64,000 nucleotides of DNA from Calliopum simillimum (GCA_951812925.1 OX638371.1:35500101-35564100), one strand, 5' to 3'. Counted from the first letter of the stretch, positions 45,098 through 56,145 are shown. Numbers and translations are program-made. The notes: generated by a model not told the origin, from the sequence alone.

Positions 45098-45239
45098 TAG
45101 TAAAATTTTACTGGTTACTAGAAAAAATATCAGCAAGCAGTAAGAATATCAGTAAGCAGTAAGAATATCAGTAATCAGTAACTTTTACTATTTACTGAAA
45201 AATAACTTTTATTGATATTAATTTGCATTATCAGTAAAA

Positions 45240-45650
45240 TTTTACGATTATTGAAAAAATCTGCAGAAGTAGTCAAGTCGGTTATAAATGGCAGTTTATT
45301 AACTCCAACCATAACAAGATGGGACTCACTTTATGATTCCGTAAAGAGGCTACTGCAACATAAAGAAAAATCAGCGGAATTGTGTTTTCTGCTCAAAATT
45401 CCTACCATTCTCAATGACGAGCTTGAGTACTTGGAGGAATACATAAAGCTTATGGGGCCTATAGCAGAACCGATTGATTTTCTTCAGGGCGAAAAAACTA
45501 TGTATTTTGGTTACTTTGTCCCTGCAAGCCTTAAGTATTAAGCCAAAGTAAGCGAAGAAATGCTTAAAGCTTTGCTTAAAAGATTTGAAAAATATTTCAA
45601 ACTGCAACCTGACGCTTGAGATGCTGTTATTGCGGCTATATCTGTATAAC
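45240..45650 (+). pseudogene. hAT transposase fragment
   Basis: The frame encodes AEVVKSVINGSLLTPTITRW followed by DSLYDSVKRLL, then ELEYLEEYIKLMGPIA and LQGEKTMYFGYFVPAS. The TRWxSxYD motif and the later 'PxxxALDxLQgek' type region are typical of hAT transposases of the group often annotated as zinc-finger BED proteins. A stop at 45541 is followed by in-register residues (KVSEEMLKALLKRF). The BED finger, the first catalytic Asp residues and the dimerisation domain are absent. Confidence 0.7.
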
Positions 45651-46040
45651 AAATATTTTAATTAATACTCTCAGATAAGAAAAAATAATAAAGCAAAATG
45701 TTAGAACCGCCAAATATAGCGAATTTCTGTGAATTTGTTTATAAAACATAATTTAATATTTTCAAGCGTTAAAATACGTAAAATGCAAATCTGAATTATT
45801 TGTTAATGTAAAAATTAAAGAATAAATAAAATGTTGAAAAAAGTTATTTTTATTTTTAAATCAATTAAAGTAAATTTATTTACTTTGCTCAGTAATAACA
45901 TTGGACTTTGTTATTAAGCAAAATTTTGCATTACGGAACTCTACTACCCTGCTTCGCTTGACCTTTGAATGTGCCAATTTTTTTGAGTCTACTTGTACAT
46001 AAATTTTGTCATTAGAAACGCGAATCTGACATCACTAATT

Positions 46041-46213
46041 GACCCTTATCTAATACGATTTCGATTGGAACTAAATCGAGTCGAGATTTCGCCATCATAT
46101 ATTTTGATTTCTAGAATTGAAATCGAACATTCTTGCAATCTAAATATATGATGACAAAATCTCGATTTGATTTAGTGCCAATAGAGATCGAGTTATGTAT
46201 ATGATAAGGGTGA
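46041..46213. repeat. 173-bp palindromic MITE-like repeat
   Basis: The left arm starts ACCCTTATCTAATACG and the right arm, read inverted, starts ACCCTTATCATATAC. Both go on through AACTAAATCGA/CACTAAATCAA and GAGATTT...CATCATATATTT. The loop is about 20 bp with TCTAGA at its centre. No gene. Confidence 0.75.
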
Positions 46214-46985
46214 TTATTTTTTTTTAATCGAGTTCCATTTTTGGACCAAAATTGCGGCTCCGCCTTGACGACCTGCGCAGCCAGAAGCACATTTTTTTGT
46301 GTAGAACTGCAAAGGTTTATTTTGCACATTTGACAGACCTGTTGAGTAATTCATCTAAAGATAGGATTACAATTATGTACCAGCACTGCCGCTTCTTCAG
46401 CTGATGGTCGTAAGTCGCTAGAAATACCTGTAAATAATTAGCATCAATGGTCACCTGTAAATTGCGACTGTGTCCCCTTTGATAGGAAAGTTTCCTTTAT
46501 GTAATTATCAATAAAATCGCGCATACTGCAAGGTTGTCTATAAAATTTATTTGAAATTATGTCAATCGAAACAGTTTAAGGAAATAAATTAAATCCAAGT
46601 TACATACCCTGGCCTGCATTTCATAAAAATTTCGATTACTTGCATGTTACCCATATACGCAGGTGGAGGTGGACACTGTGACAAGATATAAATGTATAAA
46701 AAGTTGTTTTTAAAATTGATTGGAATACTTACCATCAGAATCAGAAAATTTGAAAAAATTAGTATAAACCGCACACGATTTAGTGCCTGGTACAAGGTTT
46801 AAATGGCAACGATGCATTCGTTGAAAAAAGAAGACGTGATTGCTGCGTAAAATATGTAAGAAATTTTGTTTCAAATTAAATCGCAAAAGGGGAAAAAGGT
46901 AATTGTCAAAATGAGTTCCACTTGGGACCAACTACAATTACAAATGAGTTCCACTTGAGGACATATATAAATGAATAAAAAGTTG
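46214..46985. other. Non-coding DNA with doubtful exon-like pieces
   Basis: On the minus strand a frame ending at a good donor (G|GTAAGT near 46729) and a second piece starting after CACAG near 46677 look exon-like. Joining them in frame meets a stop within ten codons, so no gene is called. Confidence 0.3.
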
Positions 46986-46989
46986 TTTT

Positions 46990-47520
46990 TAAAATTGCAA
47001 AAACGCATTTTAGTAATTTATTAATAAATTGTATACAACTTTTACATTTTTCCATCGATTTTCATAAATAGTATTTTATTTGCTTAACAAATATAAAGAC
47101 TATGATATAAAAAAACAAAATGATTTTTTTTATTTTTTTTTTTTCTTGTATAAATCTGCACGTGGTTATGACTTTTTTCATTTTATCGAAAAAAAATGTT
47201 TTTTTTTTCAGAAATCAATTTATTCCTCCAAAACAAGCAAACAAGCCAAAAAGTAATGTGAATATCATTTAAAGGTAATTTAAATACCTTTAATATGACA
47301 TACAATACGTTTCAACACAAACATTAGATCTTGAGATATTTGTATTTAAGTGGAACTATCTTTTTTTTTTTGGTCCAAAAACCGAAAATGACCGATATCT
47401 CGAAAGCGACACGAAAGAAAAAAAAAAATAATGCGATTTTCGGAATCAGCAGCCCATTTTACATATAAAATGAATAATGGCATTCAATGGGAAAAAAATG
47501 TTTAATCATTTGTAAACTAG
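46990..47520. repeat. FB1 single arm
   Basis: Matches the right arm of FB1 (about 1510-2035) including the terminal TTTGTAAACTAGTGT at 47508-47522, AAAACCGAAAATGACCGATA and GATTTTCGGAATCAGCAGCC. The other arm is missing. Its end supports the FB1 terminus assigned at 2035. Confidence 0.9.
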
Positions 47521-47549
47521 TGTTATTTGAATGAATGGGGAACAGCCTT

Positions 47550-47995
47550 CAAGTTTTTGAATGGGTGCTCCTTCGTGCAGTACCTTCTTGGGACGAAGTT
47601 TGGTGTTTATTATGGAAAAGAGAGACGATTTAACTATTATCGACAGCGAAGTGTTTGATGATTTGGCATGCGTTAAGATGTATGTCGATTTGGACAAGGT
47701 AAAAGAATGGTTAAATAGTCAGAAATCAACTGAAGAGAGATGGGTTGAAATTTTTAAACACTTCGAAAAAAATAATATACCTTTCACAATATATTAAAAA
47801 TTGTTGAATTCAGAAATAATTTTTTCTATTCTTAATAATATTTGGACACAGGAAAAAGCGCAGATGAAGGTGGAAACAACTAAATCTATTTTAATGACAA
47901 AAATGCAACTACGATCTTTCTTGCATAGAGTTTAAGGAATATTTAGAAGAAAATCAGAGTTTAGTAAATCAAATTCATTCTGTTGATAAATACTA
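47550..47995 (+). pseudogene. hAT transposase C-terminal (dimerisation) remnant
   Basis: A 78-codon frame contains MYVDLDKVKEWLNSQKS and ERWVEIFKHF. Beyond its stop, other frames carry a FSILNNIWTQEK-like stretch, KVETTKSILMTKMQL, DLSCIEFKEYLEENQ and HSVDKY before a stop. The order corresponds to the hAT dimerisation domain (FSxxNNxWTxxxNxL...xLxxxxN...CxEF). There are at least three frame breaks. The catalytic domain is absent. The following 300 bp (to 48292) contain only AT-rich DNA. Confidence 0.6.
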
Positions 47996-48479
47996 AAATC
48001 AGTAGTGCTGACTTTTTACTCATGTTTTTCGTTATTTAATTTTGTTTTGTTATTTATTTTTAAGTTTTTTGCTTTATTGCTGTAATATGAATTGAAACTA
48101 TTTTTACGTTAAAAGCGATTAACTATTTTTCTTAACTTGCATATGATTTTTTAAATAAAGTTATGTATGTATGTATATACAAATTTATTTAATTTGCTCT
48201 AATAACTCATGTGTATTAAAGTAGGTATAAAAATATGATTAAAAATAAATACAAATTGTTTTCATGAAGTAAAATGTTTCCTTTTTTGGAATAAGTCAAG
48301 CGTTGCTCCCAAAGCCAAATTTTTTTTTTTTGCCAAAATATGGCTTCGAGAATAAATTTCAACCACAACAACAAAAACAAAAAGTGTCGCTCAGACCTGG
48401 TTTCCGAGATATAGCAATCAGAAGATCCAAAAAACGTCTCATCAATCCATAACTTCAGTAACAAAATATGAAAGGCCAT

Positions 48480-48765
48480 TCTATTTTCTTTTATAAGCTA
48501 TGTCTTCATCTACAACATTATCATCATCATCGTTCTCTGCTTCGTAGGACAAGGCTTTATGCTATTCTGCCTCATATTTACAAAATTCCTCCATTGGCTC
48601 AACCCCCTTGAACATGAATTTTGCAATATATCCTTTGTAAAATCGTTTCTTCTTTAAATACATGTAAATCGTTTTTGACATGGTGCCACAAACCCTCAAT
48701 CGTATTTGTGTGGGCGCCAGTTACTGGATCTTTAAAAGAAATTGAGTGGTTCACCGTTTAGTAGT
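48480..48765 (-). pseudogene. ISXO2-like (Merlin) transposase fragment, copy B
   Basis: Same blocks as at 28500-28780. The [10 protein letters not shown] segment is encoded at the right end, then [10 protein letters not shown] with Ala-His in place of the Asp-His of copy A, then deletions and shifts relative to copy A. HTNTIEG is the best-preserved motif. Non-functional. Confidence 0.65.
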
Positions 48766-48904
48766 TAAGACCTTATTTTTTTAATCAGTTATATAATCTG
48801 ACTGAATGATTTCCAAAAATGTGTCCAAAAAAAGCGGCGCAGGTGAAAAATTGTTATTAAAAATTTTCTCTTTTGTAACAGAAATTAGTAGTAAACCTCA
48901 CGTT

Positions 48905-49320
48905 TTCAAATAAAATTTTGAATTTTGTTGTTGTTCATAGTGGTGTTATTGATGTAATTGTTGTTTTGCTAGAGTTGTTTTAAGTAGTGTTGTCGTTTTG
49001 TTAGTGTTGTGGTTTTTGTTTTGTTATTGTTGTGGCTGGCTATATTGTTGTTGATGTTGTTTGTAATGTTGTTGTTGGTGTTGTTGTTGTCGTTGTTGTT
49101 TTTAGTGTTGTTTTTGTTAGTGGTGTCATTGTATTTGTTATTGGTGGTGTCATTGTTGTTATTGTAACAGCTCGAACGCCAGGCCAAATAATTTCGCCAA
49201 GGTTGCGATTCCTGACCTCCCAATAAGATGGTCCCTCTGAGACGTTGATGATGTTAGTGGTGGTGCTGTTGGTGTTTTTGTTTGCGCTGTTTTTTTTTAG
49301 TGGTGGTGTTGTTGTTGTAA
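48905..49320. repeat. GTT-rich triplet tract within Merlin copy B
   Basis: Counterpart of 28976-29360, including the unique interruption with CTCGAACGCCAGGCCAAATA at 49171-49190. Length and repeat order differ between the copies. The Asn/Thr-rich frame on the minus strand (48969-49223) is repeat-derived. Confidence 0.85.
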
Positions 49321-52112
49321 TAATTGCTAAATTTCATGAAAATTTCTTTAGTTAAATTTTTGTTTTTCTATAAAAAATGCCCTAATGATGCAAATTCAGC
49401 TACAAATGGTATATTTAATGAAGGAAAATAGATAAGGCTTCCATATTTTGTTACTATAGCTATAGGTTAATCAGGTAATTTTTTAATTTATAATAGCTTT
49501 TAAAAAAAAAAACTGGTCAAAATTATCACCATATCTTGAAAACCATAACTTGGATTTAAAACTTTTATGACATAAATTTGTAGCCAGTTAAAACATCTTT
49601 CATATGACATCTGTTAACGCACAAACGTAAACTATAAGACGTTTTCATACCCGTGTGCACATCAAAGAAAATCTTAGTAAAGTCGAGTCTGAAAAGGCGG
49701 CAACCCTACTCATTCGCTCAACCAAATGATCACTCGCTACTCATATCTAGCAAAATTCTATTTCCCTATATATGCTGATTAACCCGTCATAAGTATAGTC
49801 GTCTCCCTCTCTCTTACGCTCAATAAATGGCTGACAGATTTCATTGAATTTCAATGTCAATGTCAAGGGCTAAAAGAATTCACTCGTTGAATTTCCACCG
49901 TATCTAACAGCGGCGTGTTTTTTTTTTTTTTTTTTTTGATTTTTTAATAAGTTTGACTTTCTTTTGTAAAATAATAAACTGAAGGTTCAAAAGAACCAAA
50001 GAACAAAAAAGTGATTGGACGTGTTTTCTTTTATTTCACTGAAAGTGAATTCAACATAGGTGCTCCCAGCAATACAAACGCCCAGCGGTGACATCTCCGA
50101 CAGCAGCTGCAGCGCCCAGGTATTTGCATTTGTTTTAGAGTGACTCATGTATGACGCAATGTATGACGCATGTATATAGTACCTGGAGACCGATCCCTGC
50201 TCGGTCAACAATCTAATCTTATTATTTTAGTCGATGTTTTTATTCATAGCTATTTTTTGTTATGAAACTTGAATCTTTTCACTTCTAACGGTCATGCTTT
50301 CACAATGATAAATAAACCGATGAGAACAATAATAAGAAAAAACTCGGAAAGCATCGATTGGTATAGAAAAATATCAAAAACCCAAATTTTTTTTTGGTGA
50401 AATAGAATGCCCTAAAATAAATAAATGGGATATGCCACGCACCCAAAATATTTCGTCTTTTGTATGGGGGCTGAGATATCTTCAACTCGGAAAATAATAA
50501 TCCTATTGGAAAAATCCTAAAGGATATTTGGATAAGGAAGAGTGTGGCTATTTGATGGTATTAAAAAAAAAGAATTTCGCCTTTTCTTGTAGCTACGCTG
50601 TAAGACTGAACACAACGTTTTCTTCAACTTCAAGCAAGGATATTTAAAAATCCTACAGGTATAATGGCAGTTCTGCTGATGAAGACGGATTCAGTGTCAA
50701 AAAGTACATAAGACTGCATATAAGAATTAAACAGTTCATTCCATTTTTTTTTTTTGTGCCTGAGTTATTAAACAAAATTTTTATTTTGATAAAAAAGTAC
50801 GCGTGGCAATTATTAAACAAAGCCTTCTTTTTGTTATGCTTTAGATACTCCTAATCCAGATTCGCATACCAAATTTCATCAAAATATGTTGTATCATTTG
50901 CGATAAATAGCATTTAATGTGTTTTATTTGTATGGGAGGTTCCACGCGTACTTTCGATATTTTGCCTACTTTCAGGTCGTAGGTGCCTAATAGCATGTAA
51001 ACTCCCTACAGTTAAATTCAGAAAGATTGCTTTAGTAGTTTTCTTTTTATAGCGCATTATATTTTTGTTGGCGGTGCCACGCATTTCAATGAGTTTTCCC
51101 AATGTAATGGCATATTACATATTAATACTTGTTTGCAGAGTTAACATCTGCTAAGTTTTGATCAAAATTGTTAGAGTCGTTTTCGAGTAATATTGAATCA
51201 AAATTTTCAAGGATTAAAAAGTGGGCGTGGCTATTATTCGATCCCGCCTACTTTTCGTTTGCTACAAGTTATTATTAAGCAGTACCTACATGCCAAATTT
51301 CATTAAAATACCTTGTAAAATTTCCGAGAACTAGCATTTAACGTATTTTGCTTGTATGGGACGTTCCACAAGCAACGGCGATATTTTGCCCACTTTCAGA
51401 TCAGAGATGCCTTATAGCTACGGTGGCCATGTCTGTGTGAGCAAAATCGGGGACAAAACGGTATTTAAGCGAAAAAAATCGGGGACGCATAAAAATTGAG
51501 GCAAACAATGACTGATGAGCAAAAGCAAAGGATCTTCACCTCTAAATGTAACCTCCTTCAAAGCGCAAAAGTATACCTACGTACGAGGACCTCAACGGTA
51601 CAATTTTCTTCATAAATTTAAAAATGTAAACTTTATTTATTGCTCGTTAATAAAAACATTTATTTTTTTTAGTTGTATTACATTAAAATTGGCTTTAACC
51701 TTAACTGGCACTTTTATATTAAATTTTATATAAAATTTATATGAGTTCGCAAGTTGAATTTTACTCAGACATTGTGAAAACGGCTCTTAGTATTTTTTGG
51801 CAAAAGAAATTATTTTTAAAATGTCTCCGTTTGACCTCAAATAGTCTTTGAGCTCGAAACAGTTTAAATAATAGTTACATTTTGTTATCAAAATAGTTTT
51901 AAGTGCCTTTATTGTAAGCCAAGATTTTTCACACGTAGAGGGTTTTGGAGGTTTAACCCTCCCCCCCCAGGAAGATCTTTTTCCCATATAAATTATATAT
52001 GAATTGAATGAAATGTAATAAAATTAATCTATATGAAAAACTTCTTCCAGAGAAAATCCTGCGTATGGTGCTGCTCGAAGATGTGTCTGCGTTATATTCA
52101 TAATGGAGAAAA

Positions 52113-52510
52113 TTATTTTCGTGGAAGCATGTGATCCTGGGCGGCAGCACCGGCATTTTGCCGCTCCAATCTGGTCGGGTGGCCAAGCGGCAGAGCTTCG
52201 CGTAGAAGCCGTATTATGTAATTCTGACGCAAGTTGTGTTCCCGGTTCTGCCGTTGGACGTCCGCCACTGTCCGTAGTAGTCCGTCCACCCTCGAATTGG
52301 TGCTCCGCTGCACCATCACGTTCCTCATGTTGTTTGTATGTATGAGGTTTACAACATCGTCAAAACCTCGAATGCGTCTTTGATTGCGTCTGAAGTTATT
52401 CATCTGAAATAAAAACATTATTAAAATATATTTAAAACATAACAATTTATTAAGAACTTACTTTAATAATTTGATTTAAACAATTCACCTTTTCTGTTGC
52501 AGTGTTGGCT
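52113..52510 (-). CDS. Spliced fragment of unknown function, minus-strand copy
   Basis: A minus-strand exon from 52403 to 52113 encodes MNNFRRNQRRIRGFDDVVN, then a polar, Arg- and Asn-rich helix-like segment (ADVQRQNREHNLRQNYI) and ends LPRK. It starts right after a TTTCAG acceptor. Upstream a GTAAGT donor near 52461 ends a short exon (about 52510-52462) reading QANTATEKVNCLNQIIK in the matching frame; the intron is 58 bp. No domain is recognised. A related exon-intron-exon on the other strand lies at 52680-52790. It may be a remnant of the hAT-like element's own gene. Start codon and 5' end are unknown. Confidence 0.4.
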
Positions 52511-52679
52511 TGGCTTCTACGTTTGAAATGAACGTTTTTGGAGCAGTGCTGCCAAATTCCTCAAAACGCTTTTGCAGTTTTGGAGATGCCACCTACAGCT
52601 TTTTCAAAATCAAGTACTAAAATCGGCCGACTAAAAAACCAAAAGTATCGCGCAGCAACAGACAAATTGAATTGTTGAA

Positions 52680-53089
52680 TTGAAAGAATTAAAGTAAGTT
52701 TTTAATAAATTTTTATGTTTTTAATATATTTTAATAATCTTTTTCTTTTAGGATGAATAACTTCAGAGATAATATGGCTCCCTGTCACAGGCCAAATTAA
52801 ATTACTTGGATTAATTAATTAATTAAATTCAATTACATTGAATGGCATGGATGATCAATTGGCTGAGCATTATGGATTATCAGTCGGAAGTGAACACCGT
52901 CAAGGACACTCATTGAAATCACATTTAAAGCTAACAAATGCTACACGCATACAACAACAAATATATCACTATATTTTACATCATCTACAGGGCGTCCCAA
53001 AAGAAAGTTTATATTTGCATAGCATCTTGTATGAATGCTACGAAGAATCCAAGAGGCGTGATGGGTATGTAATTCAGTATTCGGAATGA
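52680..53089 (+). CDS. Spliced fragment of unknown function, plus-strand copy
   Basis: The sequence GAATTAAAGTAAG near 52685, a 60-bp intron and a TTTTAG acceptor at 52750 precede ATGAATAACTTCAGAG, mirroring the segment on the minus strand at 52380-52480. This copy stops after MNNFRDNMAPCHRPN. A separate 83-codon frame at 52838-53089 encodes MDDQLAEHYGLSVGSEHRQG, TRIQQQIYHYILHHLQGVPK and SLYLHSILYECYEESKRRDG, which has natural-looking composition but no family I recognise. The segment lies inside the hAT-like insertion. Confidence 0.35.
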
Positions 53090-53617
53090 AACGATATTCG
53101 GAAAATAACGATTTGGTAATTTTTGCTTATATCATTGAAAATCTGCTTACGTAATGCTTAAACAGCATCTATGTAACTTATGGACACATCCCAAAGGCGT
53201 GGTTCACGGAGTCGGTGGTAATGTGAAACGACTTGTAAGTCAAAAAGGTTGAAGTCAAAAAGGTTGAAGTCAAAGAGAAGGTGCCGTGGTCAAAAACGCA
53301 AAAGATTTCGCGACGCTAGCAGCCACTTTAGTACCCTCTACGAGAATTTTGTTCATTTCTGAATCAGATATAGCTTAAAAAATTAAAAATGTTCATCCAT
53401 GAACCTATCCCAGGAATATCAAAAGTTCATTAAATTTCAGTTAATGGCCATCAAGTAACATGCAAAAAACACGCTTGGGGTAATCATAGTGTTATATTTT
53501 CATTTTTCAAGCTAAACTCAAAAATTTCAAAAAAAAAAAAAAAAAGGTTATACTGATGATTTTGACATTTCAGTTGTTAATTGTCTTTGGACAATGATTC
53601 TATCTGTTGCGAAACTA

Positions 53618-54529
53618 TTGGGTGTACAACTTTGCTTCCGCCGTTTTTTTCCAAAATTAAAAGGTTTATTGCGAAAAAGTGCTTACAGATGTATTATTCA
53701 AAGTATTGTCCGTCGCTAGCGACAACTTTCTCCCATCTTTCCGGCAATTTTCGGATCCCGGCTCGAAAAAAGGAGTCCTCTTTTGACGCTATCCATGAAG
53801 CAATCCATTTTTCCAATTCTTCGAAGGATTGAAAATGTTGATCTGCCAGGCCGTGTGCCATCGAACGGAATAGGTGGAAGTCAGAAGGGGCGACATCTGG
53901 GGAATACGGCGGGTGGGGCAAGACTTCCCATTTCAGCGTTTCCAAGTACTTTTTGACCACTTTTGCGACGTGAGGCCGAGCATTGTCGTGTTGGAGGATG
54001 ACTTTGTCATGTCGCTCTTGATATTGTGGCCGCTTTTCTGTTAGCGCGCGACTAAGGCGCATCAGTTGCGTTCGGTAGCGATCTCCTGTGATGGTTTCAC
54101 CCGGTTTTAAGAGCTCGTAGTAAATCACACCGAGCTGATCCCACCAAATACAAATCATAACCACCATGTTTTTCTTCGACATCGAAATCACCATTTTTAA
54201 AACGTTGAAACCACTCCCGACACGTTCTTTCACTCAGAGCAGCATCACCGTAAGTTTCTGAGAGCATTCGATGCGCTTCAGCTGCATTTTTTTTCGAATT
54301 GTAACAGAAAAGTAAAACTTCCCGCAAATGGCGAGAATTGGGCACATAAACGGACATTTTCGAGCGTTAATAATACAAAAACAAGAACAACTGTCTCTGA
54401 AACGGCGATGACAATTCGTTAGGCACTGTCCACACTCACTTTAAAGGCATTATCATCTATGTATTTCAACCAGCCTCAGCCGGTACAGCCACCTATCGGA
54501 AAACGGCGGAAGCAAAGTTGTACACCCAA
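53618..54529 (-). mobile_element. Mariner element with internal deletion, TA target
   Basis: The ends TTGGGTGTACAACTTTGCTT (53618) and the inverted copy ending at 54529 match over about 30 bp, through CCGCCGTTTT. TA flanks each end (53616-53617, 54530-54531). The 912-bp body carries a deleted transposase on the minus strand. It is the innermost layer of the nest and therefore among the most recent insertions. Confidence 0.92.
53694..54357 (-). pseudogene. Mariner transposase lacking its middle section
   Basis: From ATG 54357 the N-terminal helix-turn-helix reads SRHLREVLLFCYNSKKNAAE and ERTCREWFQRFKNGDFDVE. Near EKHGG the sequence jumps, with a frame change, to ICIWWDQLGVIYYELLKPGE, so about 150 or more residues including the first catalytic Asp are missing. 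The remainder is well preserved: VILQHDNARPHVA holds the second Asp and SPDVAPSDFHLF the third, 34 residues apart (the D34D spacing of mariner). The frame ends with LPERWEKVVASDGQYFE at 53694. The element could be mobilised by a complete relative but not by itself. Confidence 0.9.
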
Positions 54530-55751
54530 TATATGATCACATTTTAAGTTTGTATATTCTCAAGAGGTTTAACGCTATTGATAAAAATATGAAATATGAA
54601 AATAGGCTACTTTATATTGTGATGAATTAGCTAAACAATTACGGTCTTTATTGATATTTTATACATATTAATAAATGAACTGTGCAAATACAGGACAAAT
54701 AGGGGACACAAAATAAAATACAGAACATTTGTATGTACCGTATTTCTCAAATAAATTCCGGGGACGCGTAGCCGAAATACAGAACTGTCCCCGGAAATAC
54801 AGGACGGTTGGTCACCGTGCTTATAGCAAGAAGGCTTCCCACAGTTAATTTTAGAATAATTACTTTATTAGTTTTCTTTTTATACCGTATTATATTTTTG
54901 TGGGCGGTGCCACGCCCTTCATCGAGTTTTCCATATATAACGGCATATTACATATTAATACTTGTTTTTAGAAGTAACATCTGCTAAATTTTCATCAAAA
55001 TTGTTGGAGTCGTTTTCGAGTACTATCGAATCAAAATTTTCAAGGGTTTAAAAGTGGGCGCGGCACTTCTCCGACCCCGCCCACTTTTTGTCTGTTACAA
55101 GGTATAATTAAGTCGCACCCGCTCGTCAAATTTCATTCAAATACCTTGTATGGTTTGCGAGTTATGACCATAGCAAATTTAATGCGATGCCACGCCCTCT
55201 GGTGAGCATTTACAAAGTTCAAACCTAGCCCATTCTTCATTGTATGTCAATATCTAACATTATCCGAAGTTTCATAAAAATCGCTGTAGCCGTTTTCGAG
55301 AAAAAGTTTTGCCCGTTCCAAACATACATAAGTACATACAATTTTATCTCGTATAACAAGAGAAGATATAAGTATATAGAAAATCGCCCAGAGAAAATAA
55401 ATCAGTGCCCGGCTGAACAACATCAATATTTTTAAGATCCATCAAGGGATTCAAAACTTATATTGGTTTTTATAAATGCTATATCCCGATCTTCCGATGA
55501 CTATATCTCCAAAACTAGGTTCGAGCGACACTTTTTGATTACACATTGGTTGTAAGAATGTGAAAAAACAAGAAAAGTTTGGTTAAAACCAAATTTGGTT
55601 CTGGGAGCAACGGTTGACTTTAGCCCTTTTTCGTTTTTTTTTTTTTGGTTGATGGTCACCGTATTCATACTATATAGGGGCCAAATAACACAAAAAAAAA
55701 TACAAAATTTTTAAATTAAGTCTTATATCTGAGTTTTTAAAAAATGTTTTA

Positions 55752-56145
55752 CACATACAAAAAACATGGTGCATTAAAGGAGCAAACATTTTTTTATTTA
55801 AAATCCATCAAACTCAAGTATTTGGCTAATTTCATACGCAACTAATTCTCTTTGAGGGTCCGCAGTATATTAAATGTACAAAAACAAGGGATAACGCTGA
55901 AAAACTGGCTAAAAGAACCCAAAATTGTAGAAATAGTGATTAACGGTTGAAAAAAACCAATTTTTTGGAGGTAAGAAATCAATCAAACTGATAGATTTGG
56001 TTAATTTCATCTGCACTCAATCCCGTCTGAAAAAGTAACTAAAAGACCAAAAATCGTAGAAAAAGTTACAACCGGCAACACAATTCATACAAAAATAATA
56101 TTTACTAGAAAAAACACCCTTTAATGCACCATGTTGTATACAAAC
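55752..56145. repeat. Element with short inverted ends, about 390 bp
   Basis: ACATGGTGCATTAAAGG at 55764-55780 is the exact complement of 56118-56134. Weaker matching extends outward through ACATACAA/GTATACAA. The phrase AAAATTGTAGAAA(T/A)AGT recurs inside at 55921 with a variant near 56050. No gene. Confidence 0.6.

Larger units (their letters stand above)
43895..45650 (+). mobile_element. hAT-like element remains with dense CAGTAA/TTACTG repeats
   Basis: From 43905 to 44215 and again from 45100 to 45250 the words CAGTAAAATTTTACTGG, GGTTACTGG and ATATCAGTAAGCAGTAA repeat in both orientations. The two blocks are contiguous if the TA-flanked element at 44218-45097 is removed. A hAT transposase fragment follows directly. 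Subterminal arrays of this sort flank hAT genes; the exact ends were not found. Confidence 0.5.
51419..54819. mobile_element. hAT-like element, 3.4 kb, with 8-bp target duplication
   Basis: CTTATAGC flanks it exactly at 51411-51418 and 54820-54827. The ends are imperfect inverted repeats: TACGGTGGCCA on the left and CACGGTGACCA read from the right. GGGGAC words are scattered in both subterminal regions (AAAATCGGGGAC at 51445 and 51478; its complement near 54788). An 8-bp duplication is characteristic of hAT and P-type elements. No transposase domain is recognisable. It carries two inverted exon-intron segments and a mariner insertion. Confidence 0.75.
49612..55419 (+). mobile_element. Family R element, 5-bp target duplication, itself interrupted
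   Basis: Bordered by ACATC at 49607-49611 and 55420-55424. The insert begins TGTTAACGCACAAACG and ends GGCTGAACA, i.e. TG...CA. Removing the hAT-like insert at 51419-54819 leaves about 2.4 kb. Its sequence recurs, inverted, at 6096-8680 and in part at 18960-19300. Internal stretches repeat: 50985-51418 resembles 54828-55200, with GTTTTCTTTTTATA, GGTGCCACGC and AACATCTGCTAA phrases. No direct LTR, reverse transcriptase or transposase was found, so a class cannot be given despite the LTR-like ends. The frame at 49987-50211 shows no domain. Confidence 0.65.
48293..55620 (-). mobile_element. Merlin-type element, copy B, split by a 5.8-kb insertion
   Basis: The left part 48293-49611 and the right part 55420-55620 together correspond to copy A at 27996-29855, starting with AAGTCAAGCGTTGCTCCCAA and ending GGTTGACTT. 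In copy A the sequence reads AACATCAATATTTTT without interruption, whereas here the left part stops at GACATC and the right part resumes at ACATCAATATTTTT. The DNA between carries 5-bp ACATC repeats at its borders, so it is a later insertion. Confidence 0.8.

Noticed and set aside
46600..46931. Possible two-exon host gene on the minus strand
   Set aside because: The donor and acceptor look good, but the join gives a stop within ten codons in the only frame that fits.
49032..49226. Val-rich 64-codon frame
   Set aside because: It is a translation of the GTT triplet tract.
49612..55419. LTR retrotransposon
   Set aside because: TG...CA ends and a 5-bp duplication are present, but there are no direct terminal repeats, primer-binding site or pol gene; kept as an unclassified insertion.
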